A stretch of DNA of 64,000 nucleotides from Bacteroidota bacterium (lineage in GTDB: Bacteria; Bacteroidota; Bacteroidia; Palsa-965), in the NCBI GenBank assembly GCA_006218065.1, contig VBWE01000012.1, positions 135,616 to 199,615 on the forward strand, in the 5' to 3' direction. The translations under genes and the position numbers were made by a program. The notes beneath the pieces were generated by a model. It saw nothing but the letters and a program-made list of their open reading frames with translations. It was not told where the DNA came from and did no database searches. Of this stretch, positions 53,620-62,736 are shown in pieces; within the stretch, counting starts at the first letter, position 1, and each line of letters begins with the position of its first letter.

Positions 53620-55800
53620 ATGAAAAAATTTATACTCGCTACAGCATTCATATTCGGTATGATTGGCCTGGATGCACAATCTGTTACAGTACTGGTCGGT
53701 TCGTCTCCTTTCCAGGACAGTCTTTGGACCGTTGATACCACCACACTGCAGATCAAACGCCGCCTCAGCCCTACGCCTTCTTCGGGCGGAACCATTACCG
53801 GGATGACGGCGCTGACCAAGGATCCTTCCAACGGAGATCTTTATATTGTCTGCAAACAATCGGCAACAACGGGCCGTACGCTGGGCAAACTCAATTTGCT
53901 GACCGGTGTCGTTACTATTATCGGCAACCTCGGCGATAACTTTTCCTCGCTCACTTTCACTTCCAATGCACGGCTTTTCGGAGCAACAGGCGACGGGGCG
54001 GCTGTTCCGGAAGCACTCTATTCCATTGATAAAACCAATGCCACAAAAACCCTGATCAAAAACATGGGAAGCGGCGCTGACGGTGAAGTCATCTGCGCCA
54101 ACCCGGACGACAATAACATGCTTTATCATTGGTCGGGCAACGGAACCGTTGTTTTTGAAAAATTCGATACCCTTACCGGGCCATATACTCCTACTAATAT
54201 TCCCATCATCGGGACCACCAACGGCGAAACATTCGGCGCTGTTTATATGGGCAACAATAAATTCTGGATCAGCAACATCAGTTCTACCTTCAACAGGATA
54301 AACGCCAACGGTACCTGGGGCGCCCAGTTCGGCAGTAACCCGGACGATCTGCGCGGCCTGGCTTTCATGACCTGCTCACGCGCAATCACCGGAAACGCTT
54401 CTTTCTGCACCGGCGGCAGTACCTTGCTTACCCACGGTTCATCTACAGCCGGCGCAACATACCAATGGTTTCTGAACGGCGCGTCCATTGTTGGCGCCAC
54501 TACTCAAACGTACACAGCTACTGCTGCAGGTCATTACAACTGCCTGGTTTCCGACGAATGCACCAGCAACGACAGCTCCGGTGTCGGCATCAACGTAATA
54601 GTTAATCCGCTGCCGGTTGTTTCGGTTTCAGCCACGGCAAGCAGTTTCTGCGCAGGCGATTCCACGCAGGTAGCTGCCAACGCACCTTCGGGAACGTATC
54701 AGTGGTACCAGGACGGCGTGCTCATTCCCGGTGCAACGACTTCGCCTTTCACCATCACCAGCGGCGGCGTGTTCAACATGATCTGCACGGATGTGAACGG
54801 ATGCAGCGACTCTTCGGCTACCGGTGTAACCGTAACGGTTAATCCGCTGCCAGTCGTTTCGGTTTCGGCTACGGCAAGCAGTTTCTGCGCAGGCGATTCT
54901 ACACAAGTGGCAGCCAACGCACCTTCGGGAACGTATCAGTGGTACCAGGACGGTGTGCTCATTCCCGGCGCAACAACTTCACCTTTCACCATCACCAGCG
55001 GCGGCGTATTCAACATGATCTGCACGGATGTGAATGGATGCAGCGATTCCTCAGCAACCGGGACAACGGTAATCGTTAACCCGCTGCCGGTTGTCGATCT
55101 CGGTAACGATACAACGGTTTGCGGAAGCCTGGTACTCGATGCAGGCAACGCCGGCTCAACATACCTCTGGAGCGACAGCACGACTGCGCAAACACTTACC
55201 GTTTCCGCTACCGGTAATTATTCCGTAACGGTAACCGATACCAACGGCTGCGCCAGTTCGGCTTCGATCGGTTATACTGCCGGGGTGATTCCTTCCGTAA
55301 CACTGTTCGGTGACACTTCGCAGTGCGGCGGTTCGATCGTACTCGACGCAGGCAACGCAGGATCGACATACCTGTGGATCGACAGCACGACTGCGCAGAC
55401 ACTCACCGTTTCCACATCGGGCATTTACTCCGTTGTGGTTACCAGCGCCGACGGCTGCACCGATTCGGATACGGTAAACGTAACGATCAACACGCCTCCT
55501 ACCGTTTCCGCTTCCGCTGCCAGCACAACGGTTTGCCAGGATGATGCCAACGTAACGCTCACCGGTACTCCTGCAGGCGGCACATTCTCCGGACCCGGTG
55601 TAACCGGAAACTCTTTTGATCCTTCTATCGGAACAGGAACACAGGCGCTTACATATTCGTTCACGGACGGAAACGGATGCTCGGGCTCTGCCGGTATCAA
55701 CATCACTGTAAATGCCTGCGTAGGTATTATCGAACAGCAAAACATCAGTACGGTGAGCATTTACCCGAAGAAGCTGAAAAAGCGACGATCAATATCGTGA
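53620..55800 (+). CDS. secreted Ig-like/PKD repeat protein, frameshifted before its T9SS domain
   Basis: The 726-codon frame opens with a signal (MKKFILATAFIFGMIGLDAQ). The first ~250 residues look like a propeller or DUF4394-like domain (SVTVLVGSSPFQDSLWTVDT). Then come Ig-like/PKD units: two near-identical 79-residue repeats (54601-54837 and 54838-55074, with SFCAGDSTQVAANAPSGTYQ), and further units with GNDTTVCGSLVLDAG. At VSIYP, where a sorting domain should read YPNP, the frame turns to KKLKKRRSIS and stops. The intact sorting domain continues in the next frame (to 55946). This is a 4-nt-type deletion or a sequencing error. Confidence 0.88.
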   Translation: MKKFILATAFIFGMIGLDAQSVTVLVGSSPFQDSLWTVDTTTLQIKRRLSPTPSSGGTITGMTALTKDPSNGDLYIVCKQSATTGRTLGKLNLLTGVVTIIGNLGDNFSSLTFTSNARLFGATGDGAAVPEALYSIDKTNATKTLIKNMGSGADGEVICANPDDNNMLYHWSGNGTVVFEKFDTLTGPYTPTNIPIIGTTNGETFGAVYMGNNKFWISNISSTFNRINANGTWGAQFGSNPDDLRGLAFMTCSRAITGNASFCTGGSTLLTHGSSTAGATYQWFLNGASIVGATTQTYTATAAGHYNCLVSDECTSNDSSGVGINVIVNPLPVVSVSATASSFCAGDSTQVAANAPSGTYQWYQDGVLIPGATTSPFTITSGGVFNMICTDVNGCSDSSATGVTVTVNPLPVVSVSATASSFCAGDSTQVAANAPSGTYQWYQDGVLIPGATTSPFTITSGGVFNMICTDVNGCSDSSATGTTVIVNPLPVVDLGNDTTVCGSLVLDAGNAGSTYLWSDSTTAQTLTVSATGNYSVTVTDTNGCASSASIGYTAGVIPSVTLFGDTSQCGGSIVLDAGNAGSTYLWIDSTTAQTLTVSTSGIYSVVVTSADGCTDSDTVNVTINTPPTVSASAASTTVCQDDANVTLTGTPAGGTFSGPGVTGNSFDPSIGTGTQALTYSFTDGNGCSGSAGINITVNACVGIIEQQNISTVSIYPKKLKKRRSIS
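54601..55074 (+). repeat. 237-bp in-frame tandem duplication
   Basis: Two consecutive 237-bp units (54601-54837, 54838-55074) encode near-identical Ig-like modules of 79 residues; a third, diverged unit begins at 55075. Third-position changes show the duplication is not brand-new, or that it has been partly homogenised. Confidence 0.92.
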
Positions 55801-55946
55801 ACAACCTTGGCCAGGTAATGGCAAGCAGGCAACTGACCAAAGGCATACACGCTCTTGACTATACAACGCTGCCCGCAGGAATTTACCTTGTACAGGTTCA
55901 GAGCGAAAACGGGAACGCAGCACAGCGCCTCGTGATCACGAAGTAA
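55765..55946 (+). pseudogene. out-of-frame T9SS type A sorting domain of the preceding gene
   Basis: In the +1 frame after about 55768 the sequence reads AEKATINIVNNLGQVMASRQ, then LTKGIHALDYTTLPAGIYLV and ends AAQRLVITK with TAA at 55944-55946. This is a complete sorting-domain C-terminus. The expected YPNPEAEKA codons fit if four bases (CCCG) were lost from CCCGAACCCGGAA. As read, the product would not be secreted by the T9SS. Confidence 0.85.
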
Positions 55947-55960
55947 TATTTTCTTTTTCC

Positions 55961-56006
55961 AAAAAAATCGCGGCTTCCATAAACACGGGGCCGCGATTTT
56001 TTTTGT
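55961..56006 (+). terminator. rho-independent terminator
   Basis: AAAAATCGCGGC (55963-55974) pairs with GCCGCGATTTTT (55990-56001) over a 15-nt loop, followed by more T. It lies 14 bp after the sorting-domain stop, which supports transcription through the frameshift to this point. Confidence 0.88.
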
Positions 56007-56082
56007 TCCTGTTTCAAATAATGGTAATTTTCAATTCCCGATCCGTTTCTTCCGGTTGTTTTGTATGCATTGATCACCCGTC

Positions 56083-57309
56083 ATGACATCACCGTTGATG
56101 CCCCGAATGATTGCCGTTATGCTGTTCCTGTTATTTCTCGCGGATTCCGCCGGGGCGCAAACGCAATATGCCTGGGTGCAGAAAGCGCAGCTCCCCGCTC
56201 CTGCACGGCACCGCGCCTCGGCCTGCGCGGTCGGCGGACGCGGGTATCTCGGGCTCGGTCATGTGAACGCCACGGGCCAGATCGTTTACCAGGACTGGTG
56301 GGAATATGATCCCGGCACAAACACGTGGACACAGAAAGCGAACTACGGCGGCGGCCAGCGTTTCGGCGCGGTGGCTTTTGCCATCGGGAATTATGCGTAT
56401 GTGGGTACGGGTGATGACGGGAATTCGCTGCATGCTGATTTCTGGAGATACGATCCGGTTAACAATCAATGGACACCGGTCACTTCTTTCCCGGGGCAGG
56501 CGACCGGGACAGCCAGCTGCGAAGCAGCAAACGGGAAAGGTTATGTGGGATTGGCCAATGCAACCACCAACTGGTGGGAATATGATCCGCCGGCAAACAC
56601 CTGGCAGGCGCGCGCGCAGTTTCCCGGGCAGCAGCGGAATTTCGCAGCTTCTTTCGAACTGGGCGGAAAAATTTATCTCGGCACAGGAATGACCTATAAT
56701 TACACGCTCATGTTCGGCGATTTCTGGTGCTACGATCCGGCCGCGAATTCCTGGTCGCAGAAATGTTCTTTTCCCGCGGGGCTGCGTTATTGCACTTCCG
56801 GTTTTTCTTTCCAGGGAAAAGGATATATCGGTCTCGGCTACAGCACGGCCACCACGAATAACTATGATGATTTCTGGGCTTACGATGCCGCTGCCGACAG
56901 TTGGTCGCCCGCGGCACAGTTCGCAGGTTCGGCGCGAAGGCTCTGTGCTGGTTTTACAATCGGGAATCGCGTTTATCTCGGCACGGGAACCAGCGGAACG
57001 AATTACAACGACCTCTGGGAATTCGGAACGCTGAGCGAAATTCCGGGTGGTGATGTATCTCCCGTTTCTCCGCTGATTTTTCCGAACCCGGCATCGGATT
57101 TCATCCGCATTGATTTTCGTATGTCCCTGCATTCCGGTTCGATCCGCGTGCATAACCCGGAAGGAAAACTGGTTATGCAGGAACAAAATATTTCCGGTAC
57201 TGCATTTACGATGCGCTGCGGAAACCTGGAGCCGGGTGTTTATTTTCTCTCCCTCGTGCAGGATGACAATACTATCTGCACAAAGAAGTTTATCATCGCA
57301 GGGCGCTGA
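56083..57309 (+). CDS. Kelch-repeat T9SS sorting domain protein
   Basis: A 408-residue secreted protein with a signal peptide ending SAGAQ (about residue 26). It then has about six Kelch-type blades with the pattern YxGxG, DFWxYDPxxNxW (for example FWRYDPVNNQWTPV and FWCYDPAANSWSQK), a six-bladed propeller. A type A sorting domain closes it: FPNPASDFIRIDF, VHNPEGKLVMQEQN and PGVYFLSLVQDDNTICTKKF. It should be surface-exposed or released via the T9SS. The 204-bp gap after it shows only a promoter at its end. Confidence 0.9.
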   Translation: MTSPLMPRMIAVMLFLLFLADSAGAQTQYAWVQKAQLPAPARHRASACAVGGRGYLGLGHVNATGQIVYQDWWEYDPGTNTWTQKANYGGGQRFGAVAFAIGNYAYVGTGDDGNSLHADFWRYDPVNNQWTPVTSFPGQATGTASCEAANGKGYVGLANATTNWWEYDPPANTWQARAQFPGQQRNFAASFELGGKIYLGTGMTYNYTLMFGDFWCYDPAANSWSQKCSFPAGLRYCTSGFSFQGKGYIGLGYSTATTNNYDDFWAYDAAADSWSPAAQFAGSARRLCAGFTIGNRVYLGTGTSGTNYNDLWEFGTLSEIPGGDVSPVSPLIFPNPASDFIRIDFRMSLHSGSIRVHNPEGKLVMQEQNISGTAFTMRCGNLEPGVYFLSLVQDDNTICTKKFIIAGR

Positions 57310-57479
57310 AGGTCCCGGTAGTCTCCGTTATCCGGATCGGGATTAATCTGCTTAATCTTCGGCAAAATTTTCAAAAGCAGGAAAGACGCATTTACTCCGG
57401 GCGAAACCAGGCGCTCCGACTGCCATTCATTACAAGGTACCGGTCAAAAAATCAGCCCTTTCCGGCCCTTCAAAAATAG

Positions 57480-57487
57480 TATCTTTG
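57480..57487 (+). promoter_or_regulatory. -7 promoter box of the acyl-CoA carboxylase gene
   Basis: TATCTTTG matches TAnnTTTG exactly, 26 nt before the ATG at 57514. The gap upstream (57310-57479) shows nothing else I can name. Confidence 0.6.
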
Positions 57488-57513
57488 AGCTTCCGAAAGA
57501 ATCCATAAATCTT

Positions 57514-59175
57514 ATGTCTGTAAAACCCGGTTCAACAGAAAAAGTGAACATCGATTTCAATAAGAATGACGACAACCTGAGGCTGCTCGTTTCCGCGATG
57601 GAGAAACGCCTGGAGAAAATATACCTCGGTGGCGGCAAATCACGTATTGACAAACAGCACGAACAGGGAAAACTGACCGCGCGCGAGCGTATCGATTACC
57701 TGTTAGATAAAGACAGTCCGCGTATCGAAATCGGCGCCTTTGCCGGTGACGATATGTATAAAGAATACGGCGGTTGTCCTGCCGGCGGAGCGGTTGTGAT
57801 GATCGGTTACGTAAACGGACGCCAGTGCATCGTGGTAGCCAATGACGCAACCGTGAAAGCAGGCGCCTGGTTCCCGATCACCGGTAAAAAAAATCTCCGT
57901 GCACAGGAAATCGCCATGGAGAACCGGCTGCCGATCATTTACCTGGTGGACAGCGCCGGGGTTTTCCTGCCGATGCAGGATGAAATTTTCCCGGACAAAG
58001 AAAACTTCGGGCGTATTTTCCGCAACAACGCGATCATGTCGTCGCAGGGCATCCTGCAGATTGCAGCCATTATGGGCAGCTGCGTTGCCGGCGGCGCGTA
58101 CCTGCCGATCATGAGCGACGAAGCGATGATCGTGGACAAAACCGGCACCATTTTCCTGGCCGGATCCTATCTCGTGAAAGCGGCGATCGGTGAAACCATT
58201 GACAACGAAACACTCGGCGGAGCAACCACGCATTGTGAAATTTCGGGTGTGACGGATTACAAATGCAAAGACGACCAGGATTGTCTTGATCGTATCCGCC
58301 GCATCATGGACAAAGTGGGCGATTACGAAAAAGCCGGTTTCGACCGCAGCGCTCCCGCTCTTCCGAAAAAAAATCCGAAAGACATCCTCGGCATCATCCC
58401 CGAATCGCGCGACAAAGCGTACGATATGCACGAAATTATTTACCGCCTGGTGGATAATTCCGAATTCGACGAGTATAAAGAATCCTACGGACAGTCGATC
58501 ATCTGCGGCCTCGCGCGCATCGACGGCTGGGCTGTGGGTATCGTGGCCAACCAGCGCAAAGTGGTGAAAAGCAAGAAAGGCGAAATGCAGTTCGGCGGCG
58601 TAATTTATTCCGACTCTGCCGACAAAGCCGCGCGCTTCGTGATGAACTGCAACCAGAAAAAAATTCCGCTGCTCTTTTTGCAGGACGCCACCGGCTTCAT
58701 GGTCGGATCGCGTTCCGAACAGGGCGGTATTATAAAAGACGGCGCCAAACTGGTGAACGCCATGAGCAATTCGGTCGTTCCGAAATTTACGGTCATCATC
58801 GGCAATTCATTCGGCGCAGCCAATTACGCCATGTGCGGAAAAGCATATGATCCGCGCCTGATCGTGGGCTGGCCCACTGCGCAGCTCGCGGTGATGGGTG
58901 GCGGGCAGGCGGCCAAAACGCTGCTGCAGATCCAGGTGAGTTCGCTTAAAGCGCAGGGCAAAGAAGAAATCACGCCCGAAGAAGAAAAGAAACTGCTCGA
59001 CATGATCACCGACCGCTACAACAGCCAGATGACGCCGTACTATGCGGCCGCACGGTTGTGGCTCGACGCGATCATCAACCCGCTCGATACGCGCCAGTGG
59101 ATCAGCATGGGTATCGAAGCGGCCAATCATGCGCCGATTACGAAAGCGTATAATGTAGGTGTGATACAGACTTGA
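57514..59175 (+). CDS. acyl-CoA carboxylase, carboxyltransferase (beta) subunit
   Basis: The 553-residue subunit moves CO2 from carboxybiotin to an acyl-CoA. It has the paired crotonase-fold halves: KLTARERIDYLLD, GGAVVMIGYVNGRQCIVVANDATVKAG and PIIYLVDSAG in the N half, and LFLQDATGFMVG with NSFGAANYAMCGKAYDPRLI in the C half. Length and the EQGKLTARER block suit methylcrotonyl-CoA or propionyl-CoA carboxylase beta. The biotin carboxylase/carrier subunit is not adjacent. A DinB gene overlaps its stop. Confidence 0.94.
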   Translation: MSVKPGSTEKVNIDFNKNDDNLRLLVSAMEKRLEKIYLGGGKSRIDKQHEQGKLTARERIDYLLDKDSPRIEIGAFAGDDMYKEYGGCPAGGAVVMIGYVNGRQCIVVANDATVKAGAWFPITGKKNLRAQEIAMENRLPIIYLVDSAGVFLPMQDEIFPDKENFGRIFRNNAIMSSQGILQIAAIMGSCVAGGAYLPIMSDEAMIVDKTGTIFLAGSYLVKAAIGETIDNETLGGATTHCEISGVTDYKCKDDQDCLDRIRRIMDKVGDYEKAGFDRSAPALPKKNPKDILGIIPESRDKAYDMHEIIYRLVDNSEFDEYKESYGQSIICGLARIDGWAVGIVANQRKVVKSKKGEMQFGGVIYSDSADKAARFVMNCNQKKIPLLFLQDATGFMVGSRSEQGGIIKDGAKLVNAMSNSVVPKFTVIIGNSFGAANYAMCGKAYDPRLIVGWPTAQLAVMGGGQAAKTLLQIQVSSLKAQGKEEITPEEEKKLLDMITDRYNSQMTPYYAAARLWLDAIINPLDTRQWISMGIEAANHAPITKAYNVGVIQT

Positions 59176-59672
59176 GCAACCAGCCATTTCTCGACCTGTT
59201 GAATAATTCGGGGATTGCCCTGGAAATCTTCCTGCAAAAAATCCCGGGCGACAGCGCGGCAAAAACACCGGCTGCCGGAGGCTGGACCGTGCTCGAACAG
59301 CTCGAACATATTTTCATCGTGGAAAAAGGCGTTCGCAATGCGCTGCTGGCCCCGGGAAAAGAGAACGCACAGGAAAAAACCGAATTATACGGCGATGCCC
59401 TGCTCGGGAAAAAAATGCGCGGCACGGGTAAATGGATGGCTCCCGATATGGTGAAACCCAAAGGCCGGTTTACCGATCTGCCCACCGTTAAAAAAGCCAT
59501 CATCGAACAGCGCGCCTTCATCCGGCAGAAACTGGAGAATAACGAAATCGTTTTTGACAGTACGACTTTCCCTCACCCCATCATCGGGGAAATGACCCGC
59601 GCCGACTGGTTTTATTTCATGGTGCACCATACGGAAAGGCATATGCGGCAGGTTGAGGAAATGCTCGGGTAA
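59172..59672 (+). CDS. DinB family protein
   Basis: The 166-residue helical-bundle protein carries the DinB/YfiT metal triad pattern: His46 in VLEQLEHIFI and a HHTERHMRQVEEM motif near 152-164. Members act as metal-dependent thiol S-transferases, for example in bacillithiol use, or have unknown roles. The start is TTG, overlapping the carboxylase stop by 4 nt (TTGA); no ATG suits. bshA lies in the same window, so bacillithiol as partner is conceivable. A second DinB gene is at 61088. Confidence 0.85.
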   Translation: MSNQPFLDLLNNSGIALEIFLQKIPGDSAAKTPAAGGWTVLEQLEHIFIVEKGVRNALLAPGKENAQEKTELYGDALLGKKMRGTGKWMAPDMVKPKGRFTDLPTVKKAIIEQRAFIRQKLENNEIVFDSTTFPHPIIGEMTRADWFYFMVHHTERHMRQVEEMLG

Positions 59673-59759
59673 CAGGGACTTCCGGCCGGCCGGCAAAAGA
59701 GGTACAATTTTTGATGTCACTTTACGTTAACAATAGCATTAAGCCCAAAAAGGATCCTC

Positions 59760-60227
59760 ATGAAAAAAACGCTCGCTATCCTGTTTCTCTTCGTTGCCGC
59801 AACGGCTTTCAAACCGGCGGATGACGTGTCCAAAAAAGTGGTGGAATTCTGCAAAAACAATATGGGCAAAAAAGTGGATCGCGGCGAGTGCTGGGATCTT
59901 GCCCGTTTTGCGCTAGATTACGCCAAAGCCGACTGGACCGCGCCGCACGATTACGGAACGAAAGTGGATTACAAAAAAGAAAAACTCAAAGGAGGCGATA
60001 TTCTCCAGATGGAAAATGTTTCGTTCTCCTGGACAGAAGGCGAGTACACGTATTCCGCCACATTTCCGCATCACACGGCCGTGGTATATGAAGTGAAAGA
60101 AAACGGCAAAGTGGTTCTCGCGCATCAGAATTTCAACAATGTCCGTAAAGTGGTTACGCTCGAAATCAGCATGAGTGATATTACCGCGGGAACCGTGGAA
60201 GCATTCCGCCCCAGGGCCAAAAGCTGA
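59760..60227 (+). CDS. secreted protein with papain-like (NlpC/CHAP-type) fold
   Basis: The 155-residue protein has a signal peptide (KKTLAILFLFVAATAF). The mature part has a Cys-His arrangement of small papain-like hydrolases: RGECWDLARFALDY (Cys44) and FPHHTAVVYEV (His104-His105), with VVLAHQNFN following. It resembles the BBC1/AIM3 cysteine proteinase-fold group more than NlpC/P60 itself. It may cut peptidoglycan peptides or be inactive. It stands alone, with a terminator after it. Confidence 0.75.
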   Translation: MKKTLAILFLFVAATAFKPADDVSKKVVEFCKNNMGKKVDRGECWDLARFALDYAKADWTAPHDYGTKVDYKKEKLKGGDILQMENVSFSWTEGEYTYSATFPHHTAVVYEVKENGKVVLAHQNFNNVRKVVTLEISMSDITAGTVEAFRPRAKS

Positions 60228-60254
60228 TACCTGTTTGTAAACTGTGAAAAGTAG

Positions 60255-60285
60255 TCCGCCGCAGCTTTAGCTCCGGCGGATTTTT
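60255..60285 (+). terminator. rho-independent terminator
   Basis: TCCGCCG (60255-60261) pairs with CGGCGGA (60274-60280), with AGC/GCT extending the stem inward, followed by TTTTTCTTTTTT. It lies 27 bp after the papain-like gene. Confidence 0.85.
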
Positions 60286-60303
60286 CTTTTTTACTTTCAT
60301 CCC

Positions 60304-61086
60304 GTGAAAACGAAAATCTACCAGGTCGATGCTTTTGCAGAGCAGGTTTTCAGCGGGAACCCGGCCGCCGTTTGCCCGCTCGGGAGCTGGCTTCCGGATG
60401 AGATGATGCAGCACATCGCAGCCGAGAACAACCTGGCCGAAACCGCTTTCTTCGTGCCGCTGGGCGATGATTTCCATATCCGCTGGTTCACGCCTGCCGT
60501 CGAAGTCGATCTCTGCGGGCATGCCACGCTTGCCGCTGCGCACGTACTTTTCGAACACGAACAGTATGCACGCAAACAGATCCGCTTCCAGTCGCGCAGC
60601 GGCTGGCTCGAAGTTTCCAAAACAGCCGGCGGACTTACGCTAGATTTTCCCGCCGACGAATTGCAGCAGCTCACTCCCGATCCGGCCATGAACAAAGCGA
60701 TCGGCGCCGTGCCGCTGGAAATATGGAAAGGCAAAACCGACTATATGCTCGTTTTTGAAAACCAGGAGCAGGTCGAAAAACTGCTGCCCGATTTCCGGCT
60801 GCTTGCGAAATCCGGAGGCCGGGGAATTATTGTCACCGCGCCGGGCAGGGACTGCGATTTTGTTTCCCGGTTTTTTGCACCGCAGGCGGGGATCGATGAA
60901 GACCCGGTAACCGGTTCTGCGCATACTTCGCTCACGCCTTACTGGGCTGTCCGGCTGAAAAAAAATCCGCTCCGCGCGATGCAGGTTTCCAGGCGGGGAG
61001 GAAAACTGCTCTGCAGCATGAACGCGGGCCGTGTACTGATCGAAGGAAAAGCCATTACGTACCTCAAAGGAACAATCACTACCTGA
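60304..61086 (+). CDS. PhzF family isomerase-like protein
   Basis: A 260-residue PhzF/DapF-fold protein. The N-terminal half has VDAFAEQVFSGNPAAVCPL and AAENNLAETAFF, with the catalytic Glu46; the C-terminal half has FAPQAGIDEDPVTGSAHTSLTPYW, the usual second signature. PhzF proper isomerises a phenazine precursor, while most homologues have unknown substrates. The start is GTG at 60304 (MKTKIYQVDAF); no ATG suits. The following DinB gene begins 1 nt after its stop. Confidence 0.93.
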   Translation: MKTKIYQVDAFAEQVFSGNPAAVCPLGSWLPDEMMQHIAAENNLAETAFFVPLGDDFHIRWFTPAVEVDLCGHATLAAAHVLFEHEQYARKQIRFQSRSGWLEVSKTAGGLTLDFPADELQQLTPDPAMNKAIGAVPLEIWKGKTDYMLVFENQEQVEKLLPDFRLLAKSGGRGIIVTAPGRDCDFVSRFFAPQAGIDEDPVTGSAHTSLTPYWAVRLKKNPLRAMQVSRRGGKLLCSMNAGRVLIEGKAITYLKGTITT

Positions 61087-61087
61087 T

Positions 61088-61549
61088 ATGCTGCACCCGA
61101 CCCACATCCACCAACTCGAACATCAGCACGAACTTGTCGTTCAGATTTTCCGCCGGACTTCGCCCGCATCCTGGAAAGCGCAGCCCGAGCCCGGCAAATG
61201 GAGCATGCACGATCAGCTCGCACATCTTGCGCGGTACCAGCAGGTTTTCCTCGGACGCATGCAGGAAATACTGGATCACGACGGCGTTTCATTCCAGCGC
61301 TACGTAGCGGAAAACGATCCGCAGTTTGCGGTTACACAAAATGAATCAACCGAAAACCTGCTTGAACTGCTTTTAAAAACGCGTGCGGAAATCGTATCGC
61401 GTGCGCATTCGCTTTCGGCAGAAGAATCCGGGCGCAAAGGCATTCACCCGGTCTTCGGCCCGATGGACATAACGACCTGGATCGAATTTTTTCTTGTTCA
61501 TGAAGGGCATCACCTTTTTTCGGTTTTTAAATTGTCGAGGACTGCGTAG
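61088..61549 (+). CDS. DinB family protein
   Basis: A 153-residue DinB/YfiT-like four-helix protein. The His ligands are in WSMHDQLAHLARYQ (His near 41-45) and FFLVHEGHHLFSVFKL near the C-terminus. The N-terminus MLHPTHIHQLEHQHELV is His-rich. It is translationally linked to the PhzF gene. Activity is unknown; thiol transferase or hydrolase roles are known in relatives. The element E10 follows. Confidence 0.85.
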   Translation: MLHPTHIHQLEHQHELVVQIFRRTSPASWKAQPEPGKWSMHDQLAHLARYQQVFLGRMQEILDHDGVSFQRYVAENDPQFAVTQNESTENLLELLLKTRAEIVSRAHSLSAEESGRKGIHPVFGPMDITTWIEFFLVHEGHHLFSVFKLSRTA

Positions 61550-61576
61550 TGTATGGCATAAACGAAAGACTGTTTT

Positions 61577-61752
61577 CCGGGATATGAAATATGAGACTTG
61601 AGATGTGAGATTGCGTGGTGTACAGGTCTCGGCTACCCCGCCTCCTCCGCCCCAGGCGGATACGGCGGGCAGGTGTTCGACCTGACAAGTAAGCTAAGCC
61701 GTGTAAGTATAAACGGTTGTCTCTAATCTCAAGTCTCATATTTCATATCCGG
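61577..61752 (+). repeat. intergenic foldback element E10 (TGAGAYN words)
   Basis: Left arm 61577-61610 has CCGG, then 7-bp words GATATGA, AATATGA, GACTTGA, GATGTGA. Right arm 61720-61752 has TCTCTAA, TCTCAAG, TCTCATA, TTTCATA, then CCGG. The arms pair with one extra G. The core has GTGGTGTACAGGTCTCGGCT and CGACCTGACAAGTA, with an insert of about 40 bp (CCGCCTCC to GGCGGGCAGG) that E11 lacks and E9 has in another form. Confidence 0.92.
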
Positions 61753-61773
61753 AAATAAAATTGCACAATCCCC

Positions 61774-62718
61774 ATGCCCGCTAAAGGAGAAATTGTCGCT
61801 TTGCTCACCACCTTATCGTGGAGCATTTGCATGTTCCCATTTACGGTGGCTGCACGAAAGCTCGGGGCGAATGTGCTGAATCACCTGCGCCTGCTTATGG
61901 CGGTGTTCCTGCTGACATTGATTCTTATAATCGGTTTTTCGTTTTCGCCATCGGATTTATTTACAGCTGCGGGAAGCAGGCAGTGGCTATGGCTGGGCAT
62001 TTCCGGGATAACCGGTTTAACCATCGGCGACTATTTCGCTTTCCGTTCCATGTCGCTGCTCGGACCGCGGATGAGCAGTGTATTCAGTACTATGGCGCCG
62101 ATGGCCGCGCTTTTTGCAGGGATGGCACTCCTGGACGAGTCGCTGAACCTTCCGGGGATTGCGGGGATGCTTATTACGCTGGCCGGTGTAACCTGGCTGG
62201 GGTTCAGCAAAAACGACCCGGCCGTTGTCCATCTTTCTGCGAAAGAGCGCTGGTCGGGACTTTTGTTCGCTTTTCTTTCGCCGGTTTGCCAGGGCGCGGG
62301 GCTGGCTTTTGCGCGTTACGGGCTGGAGCATGGTGACACGGACGCGGAACTTCTGCCCATACATGCTGCCTGGATGCGCATGTGCATTGCCACAGCTTCC
62401 CTGTTCCTGCTGAGTTTTTTCACCGGGCGGTTCCGTTCGGTTTACCGGCAGCTTCATGAAAAAAAAGGAGCGGGTACCGGCGCAGCTTTCCTGGGAACAG
62501 TATTCGGCCCGGTAGCCGGGGTAAGCCTTTCCATGTTTGCCATCGCGCTGATACCGGCATCGGTTGCGCAAACTATTTTTTCGCTCGTCCCTGTTTTTGT
62601 AACCGTTATCGCATTTGCTTTCTGGCGCGAACGGATCAGCTGGACTTCGGTTATTGCCATGCTTGTATCGGTTGCCGGCGTAATTCTGCTCGTAAGGAGA
62701 AATGATCTTGGGTTTTGA
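61774..62718 (+). CDS. EamA family (DMT) transporter
   Basis: A 314-residue protein with about ten hydrophobic helices in two halves. The first half shows LLTTLSWSICMFPFTVAARKLG and the typical EamA block GLTIGDYFAFRSMSLLGPRMSS; the second has GPVAGVSLSMFAIALIPASVAQTIFSLVPV and ends LVRRNDLGF. Metabolite efflux is the usual role. It is bracketed by E10 and E11 in opposite orientation, and is not related closely to the transporter at 7432. Confidence 0.92.
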   Translation: MPAKGEIVALLTTLSWSICMFPFTVAARKLGANVLNHLRLLMAVFLLTLILIIGFSFSPSDLFTAAGSRQWLWLGISGITGLTIGDYFAFRSMSLLGPRMSSVFSTMAPMAALFAGMALLDESLNLPGIAGMLITLAGVTWLGFSKNDPAVVHLSAKERWSGLLFAFLSPVCQGAGLAFARYGLEHGDTDAELLPIHAAWMRMCIATASLFLLSFFTGRFRSVYRQLHEKKGAGTGAAFLGTVFGPVAGVSLSMFAIALIPASVAQTIFSLVPVFVTVIAFAFWRERISWTSVIAMLVSVAGVILLVRRNDLGF

Positions 62719-62736
62719 TCCTTGTATTTTCAGGTT

